Shown: positions 42,768 through 52,205, counted from the first letter of the stretch. The stretch is 58,237 nucleotides of DNA from Pseudomonadota bacterium (GCA_020160955.1 JAIUOX010000012.1:1-58237); one strand, 5' to 3'. Numbers and translations: made by a program. Notes: generated by a model not told the origin, from the sequence alone.

Positions 42768-43439
42768 TCAGGCGGCGCGCGAAATCACGGCCTTCAGCCG
42801 GCCGGTCAGGATATCGGACATCTGCTCGGTGTGGCCACGCGCCAGCGCCTCGGCCTCGGCGACCTGGCCGGCCTCGAGGGCGCGCAGGATGCCCTCGTGC
42901 TCGTCCCAGACGCTGACCCTGAGGTCCTCGGCGCCGAGCGCGGCGGCCATGACGCGACGCAGGTGCTGCCAGTGCGGCTGCGCGGTCTCGCCGATCACCG
43001 GGTTGCCCGACGCCTCGTAGACGAACAGGTGGAAGTCGATGTCGGCCTCGATGACCGAGGGGATGTTGCCGCTGGCGACCGCGCGGCGGCCGACCTCGAG
43101 CAGCTGGCGGCCGCGCTGGGCGAGGTGCGGCGTGTAGTGGCCGGCGGCCAGCCGGGCGGCCGCGCCGTCGAGCGCGCCGCGCACGACGTAGAGGTGGCGG
43201 GCCTGCTGGACGTCCAGCGGCGCGACGCAGACGCCCTTGCGGCCGGCATCGACCAGGAAGCCCTCGCGGCGCAGCAGCATCATGGCCTGCAGCACCGGCT
43301 GGCGGGAGACGCCGAATTTCTGGGCCAGCTCTTCCTGGGTGATCCGGGTGCCGGATTTCAGTTCGCCGGAGCAGATCGCATCGAGGACGGCGTCGTGGAT
43401 ACGCTCGCTGAGGTCGGGTTCGGGCAACAAGGGACGCAT
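42768..43439 (-). CDS. GntR-family transcriptional regulator (FCD/FadR subgroup)
   Basis: The 223-residue protein has an N-terminal winged helix (LSERIHDAVLDAICSGELKS, ITQEELAQKFGVSRQPVLQA) and a helical FCD ligand domain with the metal-site residues (EADIDFHLFVYEASGN, HWQHLRR, HTEQMSDIL). The ATG at 43439 is used because the promoter and operator lie immediately upstream. No ribosome site precedes it, which agrees with a predicted leaderless mRNA. It leads the operon with the PhyH and SAF genes and probably represses it in the absence of the substrate. Confidence 0.9.
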   Translation of the reverse strand: MRPLLPEPDLSERIHDAVLDAICSGELKSGTRITQEELAQKFGVSRQPVLQAMMLLRREGFLVDAGRKGVCVAPLDVQQARHLYVVRGALDGAAARLAAGHYTPHLAQRGRQLLEVGRRAVASGNIPSVIEADIDFHLFVYEASGNPVIGETAQPHWQHLRRVMAAALGAEDLRVSVWDEHEGILRALEAGQVAEAEALARGHTEQMSDILTGRLKAVISRAA

Positions 43440-43442
43440 GGC

Positions 43443-43475
43443 TCTGTATACAGAACACCGAACGCCGGGAGTCAA
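43443..43475 (-). promoter_or_regulatory. GntR promoter with operator overlapping -10
   Basis: Read on the minus strand, TTGACT (43470-43475) and TGTATA (43447-43452) are separated by 17 bases. The -10 lies inside the perfect 12-base palindrome TCTGTATACAGA (43443-43454), a TGTATACA-type site like those bound by FCD-type GntR regulators. Expected transcription start is at or next to the A of the ATG (43439), giving a leaderless, autoregulated transcript. Confidence 0.7.
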
Positions 43476-43488
43476 TCGCAGAGCGGTC

Positions 43489-44532
43489 TCAGCGCCGGCC
43501 TTTCGTCGCCAAGACCTTGTTCGCCCGGTCGGGGTAGTCGGTGATCAGCCCGTCGACCCCCAGGTCGACCAGCCGGGCCATCTCGTCCGGCGCGTTGACC
43601 GTCCAGGGCACCACCTTGAGGCCGGCGGCGTGCGCCTCCGCCACCGCCTCGGCCGAGACGTTGCGCCAGAACGGCGACCACACCGTGCAGCCCGCCGCCC
43701 GGGCCAGCTTGGGAACAGAGCCGCCGTGGGACGCGAGGTCGAGCCCGCCCAGCCACGGCGAGGGGCCGGGGCCGGCGCGCCGCACCGTGTCCATGCCGTT
43801 GCTCTCGATCGACAGGCACGACGTGGCGATCTCCGGCGCCAGCCGTTTGGCCGCGACCAGGCCGCGCCAGTCGAACGACTGCAGGGTGGTCCGGCCGGCC
43901 ATGCCGGCGCCGCGGATCGCCGCCACCGCGACCTCGGCGAAGCGGTCGGGCGGCAGGGTCAGGCCGGGCTGGCCGGGGTCGGTCTTGATCTCGACGTTGA
44001 AGCGCACCCTGCCTTCGGCGGCCGGCCCGGCCATCGCGAATAGCTCGGCCAGGGTCGGGATGCGCTGGCCGTCGGCCGGCACCTGCTCCGGGAACTGCCG
44101 GGCGTACTTCGAGGCCGGGTCGATGCGGCCGACGTCGTAGCGTTTCACCTCGGCCAGGCTCAGCGTGCGGATCGCCGGGCCCGGCGCGGCGATCCAGCTG
44201 CCGTCGAGCCGCGCGAGGTCGGGATTGAGCGCCGGGTCGTGGCTCAGCACGACGATGCCGTCGCGCGTCACCGCGAGGTCGGTCTCGAGCGTGTCGACCT
44301 TCAGCGCCAGCCCCCTGGAAAAGGCCGCCAGCGTGTTCTCCGGGGCGAGGCCGCGGGCGCCGCGATGGCCCTGCAGGTCGAAGCCCTGCGCGCCGGCGGC
44401 GGCGACGCTAAGCGCCCAGGTTGCGCAGGCGAGCGATGCGATCCTCGATATCGGGATGCGTCGCCATGAGGGCCGAGGACTTCTTGGTGAAGGTCTGCAC
44501 CGGGTTGACGATGAAGAGGTGCTGCGTGGCAC
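43489..44532 (-). CDS. Glycerophosphodiester phosphodiesterase family protein
   Basis: The domain shows GHRGARGLAPENTLAAF (catalytic HR and E), ETDLAVTRDGIVVLSHDP (metal Glu/Asp and second His), RVRFNVEIKTDP and GLKVVPWTVN, all typical of GDPD enzymes that hydrolyse glycerophosphodiesters to glycerol 3-phosphate. A signal-like segment precedes it (ISRIASLACATWALSVAAAGAQ). The only in-frame start is GTG 44532, preceded by GGAG, which makes the first 125 bases overlap htpX in another frame. At 347 residues the N-terminus is therefore uncertain. Confidence 0.8.
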   Translation of the reverse strand: MPRSTSSSSTRCRPSPRSPRPSWRRIPISRIASLACATWALSVAAAGAQGFDLQGHRGARGLAPENTLAAFSRGLALKVDTLETDLAVTRDGIVVLSHDPALNPDLARLDGSWIAAPGPAIRTLSLAEVKRYDVGRIDPASKYARQFPEQVPADGQRIPTLAELFAMAGPAAEGRVRFNVEIKTDPGQPGLTLPPDRFAEVAVAAIRGAGMAGRTTLQSFDWRGLVAAKRLAPEIATSCLSIESNGMDTVRRAGPGPSPWLGGLDLASHGGSVPKLARAAGCTVWSPFWRNVSAEAVAEAHAAGLKVVPWTVNAPDEMARLVDLGVDGLITDYPDRANKVLATKGRR

Positions 44533-45364
44533 GGCTCACTCCGGGAAAGGGCGCCGCCTTGGCGGCCAGCTTGCGCAGCGCCGAGATCAGACCGTCGGGA
44601 TTGCGCGTGAACTGGACCGACGTGGCGTCGGCAAGGTACTCGCGCTGGCGCGACACCGCCATCTGCACGAACTTGGCGGCGAGCGGCGCGAGGACCAGCA
44701 CGATGACCAGCAGGATGCCGAGCAGGGCGGCGACGCCGCCGCCCTTGCTGTCGCCTTTGCTGCTCGAGGAGCTGCTGCTCCAGCTGCGGCCGCGCAGGAT
44801 GGCGTCGCAGACCAGCGCGATCAGGCCGACCGTGACGCCGACGATCACGGCGTAGCGCGTGTCGAGGTTGGCGAGGTGGGCCATCTCGTGCCCGACCACG
44901 CCCTGCAACTCGTCACGGCTCAGCGTGTCGAGCAGGCCGCGGGTCACCGCGATGGTGCCATTGGCCGTGCTGGTGCCGGTGGCGAAGGCATTGAGCGCGT
45001 CGACCTCGACCACCATGATCCGCGGCATCGGCACGCCGGCGGCGATCGCCATCTCCTCGACCACGTTGTAGAGCTGCGGCGCGTCGGCCTTCTGGATCTC
45101 CCGGGCATGCGCCATGGCCAGCACCATGCTGTCGCCAAAGGCCAGCGAGACGCCGCTCCAGCAGACGCTGGCGATCGCCATCAGGCCGGCCAGCACGACG
45201 CCGAAGCGGCTCCACAGCGGCACGCCGTCGGACAGCTCGGCCTCCACCGTCCAGCCGAGCATGTAGCCGACCAGCGTGGCGATGCCGGTCAGCGCGACCA
45301 GCAGCAGCACGGTCTGGCGCCGGTTCTCGCGCTGCGCGGCGACGAAGTCGGTGACGGCGGCCAT
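44408..45364 (-). CDS. M48-family membrane metalloprotease, HtpX-like
   Basis: The 318-residue protease has two N-terminal helices (about 18-40 and 53-75), the zinc motif VVGHEMAHL (H159, E160 and H163), a pair of central helices, and the third ligand Glu in SRQREYLADA. A Ser-rich loop (SWSSSSSSSKGD) lies between helices. The conserved DALNAFATG strand is typical of HtpX. It degrades damaged membrane proteins on the cytosolic side. It lies 21 bases after lemA, the common lemA-htpX pair. Its 3' end overlaps the GDPD start. Confidence 0.9.
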   Translation of the reverse strand: MAAVTDFVAAQRENRRQTVLLLVALTGIATLVGYMLGWTVEAELSDGVPLWSRFGVVLAGLMAIASVCWSGVSLAFGDSMVLAMAHAREIQKADAPQLYNVVEEMAIAAGVPMPRIMVVEVDALNAFATGTSTANGTIAVTRGLLDTLSRDELQGVVGHEMAHLANLDTRYAVIVGVTVGLIALVCDAILRGRSWSSSSSSSKGDSKGGGVAALLGILLVIVLVLAPLAAKFVQMAVSRQREYLADATSVQFTRNPDGLISALRKLAAKAAPFPGVSRATQHLFIVNPVQTFTKKSSALMATHPDIEDRIARLRNLGA

Positions 45365-45385
45365 CGGCCTGACCGCGGGCCGGCG

Positions 45386-45940
45386 CTAGCGCAGCGCGAC
45401 CTTCGGGACCTCGCGCTCGGCCTCGGGCATGTTGAACAGGTCGATCGGGCCGAAGCCCAGCGACGCCGCGGCCAGCACCGCCGGGAAGCTCTGGCGCTTG
45501 TTGTTATAGGCGTTGACCGAGTCGTTGTAGAACTGGCGCGCGAACGCGATCTTGTTCTCGGTGGTCGTCAGCTCTTCCTGCAGCTGCTTGACGTTGTCGT
45601 TGGCCTTGAGGTTCGGGTAGCTCTCGACCAAGCCGAGCAGGCCGCGCGTCGCCTGCGTCAGCGCCGCCTCGGCGGGACCGGCGGCGGCCGGGTTGCCGCT
45701 GGCCGCGACGGCGGCATTGCGCGCCTGCACCACCTTGGTCAGCGTCTCCTGCTCGTAGCCCATGGCGTCCTTCACCACCTGCACGAGGTTGGGGATCAGG
45801 TCGTGCCGGCGCTTCAGCTGGACGTCGATCTGGCTCCACGCGGTGTGCGCCTGGTTCCGGCCGGCGACGAGGCCGTTGTAGACGGCGATCGCCCAGAACG
45901 CGACGACAGCCAGGATGGCGATGACGATCCAGAAACTCAT
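45386..45940 (-). CDS. lemA: LemA family protein
   Basis: The 184-residue protein has an N-terminal membrane anchor (FWIVIAILAVVAFWAIAVYN), then the LemA helical domain (LVAGRNQAHTAWSQIDVQLK, RRHDLIPNLVQVVKDAMGYE, LVESYPNLKANDNVKQLQEE, IAFARQFYNDSVNAYN). Its function in bacteria is poorly defined, but lemA next to an M48 protease is a frequent arrangement. GGAGG lies a few bases before the ATG. Confidence 0.93.
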   Translation of the reverse strand: MSFWIVIAILAVVAFWAIAVYNGLVAGRNQAHTAWSQIDVQLKRRHDLIPNLVQVVKDAMGYEQETLTKVVQARNAAVAASGNPAAAGPAEAALTQATRGLLGLVESYPNLKANDNVKQLQEELTTTENKIAFARQFYNDSVNAYNNKRQSFPAVLAAASLGFGPIDLFNMPEAEREVPKVALR

Positions 45941-46006
45941 GGGCGGGGCCTCCTTGCCGGGACCGCCAGTTTAGCCATGATTGCCGCCTGACCGGGAGGA
46001 ACAATC

Positions 46007-46471
46007 ATGGACGTGACAGAGCTTCTGAAACGATTCTGCTCGGCCGTCGAACGCCGCGACGGCCGCGCCTTCGCCGCCCTGTTCGCCGAGGACGGCGTCT
46101 ACCACGACGTGTTCTACGGCGATTTCCGCGGCCGCGAGAAGATCGCCGAAATGATCGACGACTGGTTCTACCGCACCGCGAAGGACTTCCGCTGGGACAT
46201 GCACCGGCCGCTGAGCGACGGCCGCACGCTCTACGCCTACTACACGTTCAGCTACGTCTCGACCCTGCCCGAGGCGCAGGGGCGGCGGGTCGGCTTCGAG
46301 GGCGTGTCGATGATGGGGCTGCGCGACGGGCTGATCACGGAATACCGCGAGGTCGCCAATGTCGGCCCGGCGTTCGTCGCGCTGGGCTTCGCGCCCGAGC
46401 GCACCGCGAAGATCCTCGCCAAGGAGGGCGCCCACCTGCGCGAGCGCCCCGAGTTCGTTCGTCACAAATGA
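46007..46471 (+). CDS. NTF2/SnoaL-like protein
   Basis: The 154-residue protein has the SnoaL/NTF2 alpha+beta barrel pattern: VTELLKRFCSAVERRDGRAF, LFAEDGVYHDVFYGDFRGRE, MIDDWFYRTAKDFRWDMHRP and GLRDGLITEYREVANVGP. It could be a small-molecule isomerase, hydrolase or binding protein; nothing in the context decides. GGGAGG lies seven bases before ATG 46007. It ends one base before a palindromic repeat and converges with dapD. Confidence 0.82.
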   Translation: MDVTELLKRFCSAVERRDGRAFAALFAEDGVYHDVFYGDFRGREKIAEMIDDWFYRTAKDFRWDMHRPLSDGRTLYAYYTFSYVSTLPEAQGRRVGFEGVSMMGLRDGLITEYREVANVGPAFVALGFAPERTAKILAKEGAHLRERPEFVRHK

Positions 46472-46537
46472 AGGGTCCCTCGCTGGCGCTCGGGATGACA
46501 GGCATTCTTGTCATCCCGAGCGCAGCGAGGGACCTTT
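46472..46537. repeat. Palindromic repeat between convergent NTF2-like gene and dapD
   Basis: The left arm (46472-46500) and right arm (46509-46537) are near-perfect inverted copies of the family unit, with one extra base (CGCTGGCGCTCGG) in the left arm and an 8-base loop. It abuts the stop codon of the plus-strand gene and lies four bases before the dapD stop. Confidence 0.88.
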
Positions 46538-46540
46538 CAC

Positions 46541-47380
<840 letters not shown>

Positions 47381-47454
47381 CGATTCCCCGGAAAAATGGC
47401 CGGCCGGACCATAGCCGGGGCGGGCGGGGAGTCAATTCCGGCTATGCTGGGGCC

Positions 47455-47910
47455 ATGGCGTTCAAGATCCCCGAATCGGTGCTGGTCGTGGTCCATACCC
47501 CGGCGCTGGAGGTGCTGGTGCTGCAGCGCACCGGCCGCGAGGGGCTGTGGCAATCGGTGACCGGCTCGCGCGAGCCCGACGACCCCGACTTCGCCGCCAC
47601 CGCCCGCCGCGAGGTCCGGGAGGAAACCGGCCTCGTGGCCGGCACGCTGGAGGACTGGGGCCGGGTCAACCGCTACGAGATCTGGCCGACCTGGCGGCAC
47701 CGCTACGCCCCGGGCGTCACCCACAACACCGAGCACGTCTTCGGCTTCCGGGTCGCCGCCGTGACCGTGGCCACCCTCGACCCCGCCGAGCACGTCGCCC
47801 AGCTCTGGCTGCCGTGGCGCGAGGCCATGGCGAAGGTCTTTTCCGCCACCAATCGTGAAGCGATCGCCGACCTGCCGCGGCGTGTTCTCGGGCATACTGG
47901 AACGGCATGA
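47455..47910 (+). CDS. nudB: Nudix hydrolase, NudB-like (dihydroneopterin triphosphate diphosphatase)
   Basis: The 151-residue protein has the NudB pattern: ESVLVVVHTPALEVLVLQRT, WQSVTGS, a Nudix box (GSREPDDPDFAATARREVREETG) and WRHRYAPGVTHNTEHVFGF. The Nudix box is one residue longer than canonical and has Asp where the first Glu is expected, but the REVREETG core is intact. NudB acts in folate synthesis by removing pyrophosphate from dihydroneopterin triphosphate. The stop overlaps the next ATG (ATGA). Confidence 0.82.
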   Translation: MAFKIPESVLVVVHTPALEVLVLQRTGREGLWQSVTGSREPDDPDFAATARREVREETGLVAGTLEDWGRVNRYEIWPTWRHRYAPGVTHNTEHVFGFRVAAVTVATLDPAEHVAQLWLPWREAMAKVFSATNREAIADLPRRVLGHTGTA

Positions 47911-49286
47911 CCGCTCCCTCCCGCGAAGCCTCCCGGCTCGGCCAGTTCAGCTGGGCGCTGTTCGACTGGGCCAACCAGCCGTTCTTCACCGTCGTCACGA
48001 CCTTCATCTTCGGCCAGTACTTCGCCAACGTGATGGTCGGCGACCCGGTCACCGGCCAGGCCGAGTGGGCGTTCACGCAGTCGACCTCGGGCATCATCAT
48101 CGCGCTGCTCAGCCCGTTCCTCGGCGCGATGGCCGACGCCGGCGGGCGGCGCAAGCCGTACATCCTGGTCTTCCAGCTGCTGGTGGTGCTGGGCTGCAGC
48201 GGCCTGTGGTTCGCGTACCCGAACCGCCCGGACCTCGTGGCGCCGATCGCCTGGGCGGTGGTGATGGCGACGGTCGGCGCCGAGATGTCGATCGTGTTCA
48301 ACAACGCGCTGCTGCCGTCGATCGTGTCGCCGCAGCGCATGGGCCGGCTCAGCGGCTATGGCTGGGGGCTGGGCTACTGCGGCGGCCTGGTGGCGCTGTT
48401 CGCGGTGCTGATCGTCAGCCGCCCCTCGATGTTCGGCCTGTCCGACGGCGACGCGCCGCTGTTCGGTCTCGACCCCAAGACCTACACGGTGGAGCGGCTG
48501 GTCGGCCCCGCCTCGGCGGCGTGGCTGGTCGTGTTCGTGCTGCCGATGTTCCTGTTCACGCCCGACGGACGCGAACCGCGCCGCGTGCCGCTGTTCACCG
48601 CGGCGCGCGAGGGCGGGCGGGCGCTGTTCCACACGGTGCGCAAGCTCGGCCACTACCGCAACGTGCTGCTCTACCTCGTGGCCTTCATGCTCTACAACGA
48701 CGGCCTCGCCGCGGTGATCGCGTTCGGCGGCGTCTATGCCGCCGCGACCTTCGGCTGGAGCACCGTCACCATCGGCATCTTCGGCATCATCGTCACGGTC
48801 TTCGCCATTCCCGGCGCCTTCCTCGGCGGCCGGCTCGACGACCTGATGGGCAGCAAGCGCACGGTGCAGATGGCCGTGCTGGGCGTCATCGTGGCGACGC
48901 TGGGCATCGTCAGCATCAGCGCCACCGGTGTGCTGTTCGTGTTCGACGCGCCCGACCTCGATCCCGGGCGCGGCCTGTTCGGCTCGCTGCAGGAGCGGGT
49001 GTTCATGGTCTTCGCCCTGCTGCTCGGCTTCTGCATGGGGCCGATGCAGGCGGCCAGCCGCACCATGATCGGCCGCCTCGCGCCGCCCGAGATGGTCGGC
49101 GAGTTCTTCGGCCTGTTCGCCCTGTCGGGTCGCGCCACCGCGTGGATGGCGCCGCTGGCCATCGGCATCATCACCACCACGACCCAGTCCAACCGGCTGG
49201 GCGTCGCCTGCGTGCTGTTCTTCCTGGTGCTGGGCTTCGTCCTGCTGCTCGGCGTGCGCGAAGAGCGGCCAGCCGGCCGCGCCTAG
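47907..49286 (+). CDS. UMF1/Atg22-like MFS transporter
   Basis: The 459-residue membrane protein has about twelve helices and begins WALFDWANQPFFTVVTTFIF, the signature of the UMF1 (Atg22-like) branch of the major facilitator superfamily. The loop GAMADAGGRRKPYI corresponds to the MFS A motif, and a second copy reads GGRLDDLMGSKRTVQM. The substrate is unknown. It is coupled to nudB by ATGA. Its TAG stop overlaps the opposing stop of the DUF2254 gene (shared CTAG). Confidence 0.88.
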   Translation: MTAPSREASRLGQFSWALFDWANQPFFTVVTTFIFGQYFANVMVGDPVTGQAEWAFTQSTSGIIIALLSPFLGAMADAGGRRKPYILVFQLLVVLGCSGLWFAYPNRPDLVAPIAWAVVMATVGAEMSIVFNNALLPSIVSPQRMGRLSGYGWGLGYCGGLVALFAVLIVSRPSMFGLSDGDAPLFGLDPKTYTVERLVGPASAAWLVVFVLPMFLFTPDGREPRRVPLFTAAREGGRALFHTVRKLGHYRNVLLYLVAFMLYNDGLAAVIAFGGVYAAATFGWSTVTIGIFGIIVTVFAIPGAFLGGRLDDLMGSKRTVQMAVLGVIVATLGIVSISATGVLFVFDAPDLDPGRGLFGSLQERVFMVFALLLGFCMGPMQAASRTMIGRLAPPEMVGEFFGLFALSGRATAWMAPLAIGIITTTTQSNRLGVACVLFFLVLGFVLLLGVREERPAGRA

Positions 49287-50575
49287 AGGTCCGACCGGGT
49301 CGAAGACCCGCCCAGCCCCTGCAGGTCGCCGATGCCGGCGCGGCGGCGATCCTCGTCCTCGACGAAGCTGCGCGCGACGGTGCGCTCCAGCAATCCGAGC
49401 TCGCGGCGGAGCGTCGGCGCGCGCTCGGCCGGCAGGCGTTCGACCAGGTGTTCCAGCATCGCCCGCAGTCGGCGGGCGACCTGGATCGACGAGGCGCCGT
49501 ACTGGCGGACCTCGGTCACCGCCAGTTCGACGATGTCGGCCCAGTTGGGCGTCGGGAAGGCCAGCCTCAGCGTCCCGGTCTCGTCGCGCACCCGCGCGTT
49601 GTCGAGGTTCTTGGCGCCGGCGTACCGCAGCAGGCGGTGGACCTGGTCGAGCGCCAGCACCGCCGTCGTGGGATCGTTGACGGCCGGCGACAGCGCCCGC
49701 GACGCCACGTCGACCATGATGCGGAAGGCGAACATCGGGTCCTGCCGCATGGTCCGCTCGGGTCCGAGGACGACCAGCGCGTTGATCGCCGCGTCGTCGA
49801 CGGCCGCCTCGGGCGGGTAGAGACGGGCCAGCACGTCGTCGGTCGAGACGAAGTCGCCGACCTGCGGGATCAGCTCGATGGTGCACCCGGCCTGCCGGGC
49901 CAGCGCCACCAGCTCGCGCGCGCCGAACGCCAGGAACGTGCCCGATCCGCCGCCACGGCGGACCAGCCGGAAGTCGCGGCCCACCAGCTCGTCGGCGGTG
50001 CCGGTGTCCTCCTTGCGGTCGGCCTCGAAGGGACCGGCGTAGACGCCGTCCATGGCGTCCTTGCCGTCGGCGAATACCTTCTGCAGCACGCTGACCGGCC
50101 GCAGCCCCAATCCCACTTCCTCGACGAACCAGAAGAAGACGCCGATCGCCGCGACGTTCGCCGCGATCGACAGGGCGATCAGCACCGCGTGGCGCGTGCT
50201 CTCGGTGGTATTGGCCAGCGCCACCAGCGTGATCCCGAAGGCGAACACGAAGGCGCTGGCGCTGGCCTTCATCTCCCAGCGGCCGAACGTCAGCCGGATC
50301 AGCCGCGGCGAGGTCTGGCCGCTGGCCAGCTGGACGGCCAGCAGGAGCGCCGACACCGCGTAGACCATGAAGGTCAGCATCGACGACGCGAAGGCGGCCA
50401 GCGATACCCGCATGCCCTCGACCTCGGCGGCATCGAAGCGCGGCCACCGCAGGTCGGGCACCAGCCACAGCACGGACTTGCCGACCAGCCAGGCCAGCAG
50501 GAGCGCGAGCGCCGGGAACAGCCAGAACGAGGAGGCCACGAATTCGCGCAGTCGGTAGCGTGTCTGCCAGGACAT
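49283..50575 (-). CDS. DUF2254 family membrane protein
   Basis: The 430-residue protein has four N-terminal helices (to about residue 155) and a large soluble domain: LVPDLRWPRFDAAEVEGM, MLTFMVYAVSALLLAVQLAS, DVASRALSPAVNDPTTAVLA and the C-terminal helical block RRLRAMLEHLVERLPAERAP. This is DUF2254, function unknown. Nine bases separate its ATG from the stop of the SBF-like gene, so they are probably one operon. Confidence 0.87.
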   Translation of the reverse strand: MSWQTRYRLREFVASSFWLFPALALLLAWLVGKSVLWLVPDLRWPRFDAAEVEGMRVSLAAFASSMLTFMVYAVSALLLAVQLASGQTSPRLIRLTFGRWEMKASASAFVFAFGITLVALANTTESTRHAVLIALSIAANVAAIGVFFWFVEEVGLGLRPVSVLQKVFADGKDAMDGVYAGPFEADRKEDTGTADELVGRDFRLVRRGGGSGTFLAFGARELVALARQAGCTIELIPQVGDFVSTDDVLARLYPPEAAVDDAAINALVVLGPERTMRQDPMFAFRIMVDVASRALSPAVNDPTTAVLALDQVHRLLRYAGAKNLDNARVRDETGTLRLAFPTPNWADIVELAVTEVRQYGASSIQVARRLRAMLEHLVERLPAERAPTLRRELGLLERTVARSFVEDEDRRRAGIGDLQGLGGSSTRSDL

Positions 50576-50584
50576 GGCTTTCCT

Positions 50585-51439
50585 TCAGGCGCCGGAACGC
50601 GGGCGCATCAGCGGCGCGGCCACCGCGGTCACCGCGAGGGTGATTGGCACGCCCAGCGCCACCATGACAATGGTACGCGGATCGGGGTCGGCGATCAGCA
50701 GCGGCGCCAGCGCCGCGCCGAGGTTGCGGGTGCAGGCGCCCAGCGCGACGACGCTGCGCTGCGGGCGCGGCAGCCATCCGGCGACGAGCCAGCCCGCGAC
50801 CACGAGGCCGACCGCGTAGAGAAGCTGGCCGGCGATCGCGAAGCTGCCGACCGCATTGGCGAAGCCCTGGAAGTGGCGGACCGCGACGGCCACGAGCAGC
50901 GCCAGCGTCGCCAGCGAGGCGACCGGACGGACCGCCTTCAGCAGGCGCCCGGCAAGGGGGGCGGACAGGGTCCGCAGCAGCACGCCGGCGGCCATCGGCA
51001 GGAACAGCAGCACCACCAGCGGTCGTGCCACCGCCCAGGGCTCGACAGACAGGCCGGGCACGATGCGCGGCACCCCCAGCGGCATCAACAGGATGGTGCC
51101 GATGGCAGCGATCAGCATGAAGGCCGCGGTGCAGGCGATGTCGCCACCCGCCCGCCGCACCATCATCGGCAGGAACGGCGCGGCCGGCGCCAGCGAGATC
51201 AGCAGAAGCCCGACCGCATAGGGCTCGGCCATCGGCAGCAGGCGGACCACCGCCACCGCGAGGGCGGGACCGACCAGCCAGTCGACGACCATCACCACGA
51301 CCAGGAAGCGGCCGTCGCGCAACGGCACGGCCGCCGCCCGCGCGTCGGTTTCCAGGCCGATCGCCAGCAGGTTGCCGACCATGAACGCCACGACGCTGAT
51401 GCGAATGCCCAGGTCGGCCCAGCGCATCACCTCGTCCAT
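50585..51439 (-). CDS. Bile acid:sodium symporter (SBF)-like membrane protein
   Basis: The 284-residue protein has nine or ten helices with SBF-like features: LVVVMVVDWLVGPALA, LLLISLAPAAPF (first crossover region), and QRSVVALGACTRNLGAALAP (second crossover region with the conserved Arg-Asn). It is shorter than eukaryotic SBF carriers and falls among bacterial NhaP/ArsB-unrelated BASS-type proteins. The solute is unknown. It forms a likely operon with the DUF2254 gene. Confidence 0.75.
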   Translation of the reverse strand: MDEVMRWADLGIRISVVAFMVGNLLAIGLETDARAAAVPLRDGRFLVVVMVVDWLVGPALAVAVVRLLPMAEPYAVGLLLISLAPAAPFLPMMVRRAGGDIACTAAFMLIAAIGTILLMPLGVPRIVPGLSVEPWAVARPLVVLLFLPMAAGVLLRTLSAPLAGRLLKAVRPVASLATLALLVAVAVRHFQGFANAVGSFAIAGQLLYAVGLVVAGWLVAGWLPRPQRSVVALGACTRNLGAALAPLLIADPDPRTIVMVALGVPITLAVTAVAAPLMRPRSGA

Positions 51440-51544
51440 GCGCGCTCCCGTAGGTTGATCCGTTCCGCCCGCCCTACAGATGCCACGTCCGGCGAGGCCG
51501 GGACTTGACCAGCATCAATGGGCCGGCCCTGTCCTTGCGCGGTC

Positions 51545-52192
51545 TCAAGCCGCCGTCGTCTTGCCCTTGAAGGTGCAGAGGTCGTTGACGATGCAGCGCG
51601 GGCACTCCGGCTTGCGCGCCTTGCAGGTGTAGCGGCCGTGCAGGATCAGCCAGTGGTGCGCGTGCAGGCGGTACTCGGCCGGCACGCGCTTCAGGAGCTT
51701 CAGCTCGACTTCCAGCGGGTTCTTGCCGGGCGCGAGGCCGGTGCGGTTGCCGACCCGGAAGATGTGGGTGTCGACGGCGATGGTCGGCTCGCCGAAGGCG
51801 ACGTTCATCACCACGTTGGCGGTCTTGCGGCCGACCCCCGGCAGGTCCTGCAGCGCGGCGTGGTCGCGCGGCACCTCGCCGCCGTGGCGCTCGATCAGCA
51901 GCTGGCTGAGCGCGATCGTGTTCTTCGCCTTGTTGCGGAACAGCCCGATCGTCTTGATGTGCTCGACCAGGCCCTTCTCGCCCAGCGCCACCATCTGGGC
52001 CGGCGTCTTGACCTTCTTGAACAGGGGCCCGGTGGCCCGGTTGACCCCGGCGTCGGTCGCCTGGGCCGACAGCACGACCGCGACCAGCAGCTGGTAGACG
52101 TTCTCGTACTCGAGCTCGGTCTCCGGCTCGGGCATCGATTTCGCGAGGCGTGCAAAGAATTCCGGGATGACGGCTGGTTTCATCAGGGCCAT
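51545..52192 (-). CDS. nth: Endonuclease III
   Basis: Nth removes oxidised pyrimidines and cleaves abasic sites. The 215 residues contain the helix-hairpin-helix LPGVGRKTANVV with catalytic K123, D141 in VDTHIFRVGNR, and the [4Fe-4S] cluster cysteines C190, C197, C200 and C206. The ATG at 52192 avoids overlap with the divergent DUF2244 gene; in-frame ATGs at 52207 and 52183 are alternatives. The divergent starts lie only 13 bases apart, so the promoters must overlap the opposing genes. Confidence 0.95.
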   Translation of the reverse strand: MALMKPAVIPEFFARLAKSMPEPETELEYENVYQLLVAVVLSAQATDAGVNRATGPLFKKVKTPAQMVALGEKGLVEHIKTIGLFRNKAKNTIALSQLLIERHGGEVPRDHAALQDLPGVGRKTANVVMNVAFGEPTIAVDTHIFRVGNRTGLAPGKNPLEVELKLLKRVPAEYRLHAHHWLILHGRYTCKARKPECPRCIVNDLCTFKGKTTAA

Positions 52193-52205
52193 ATAGCTTT
52201 CTAGC

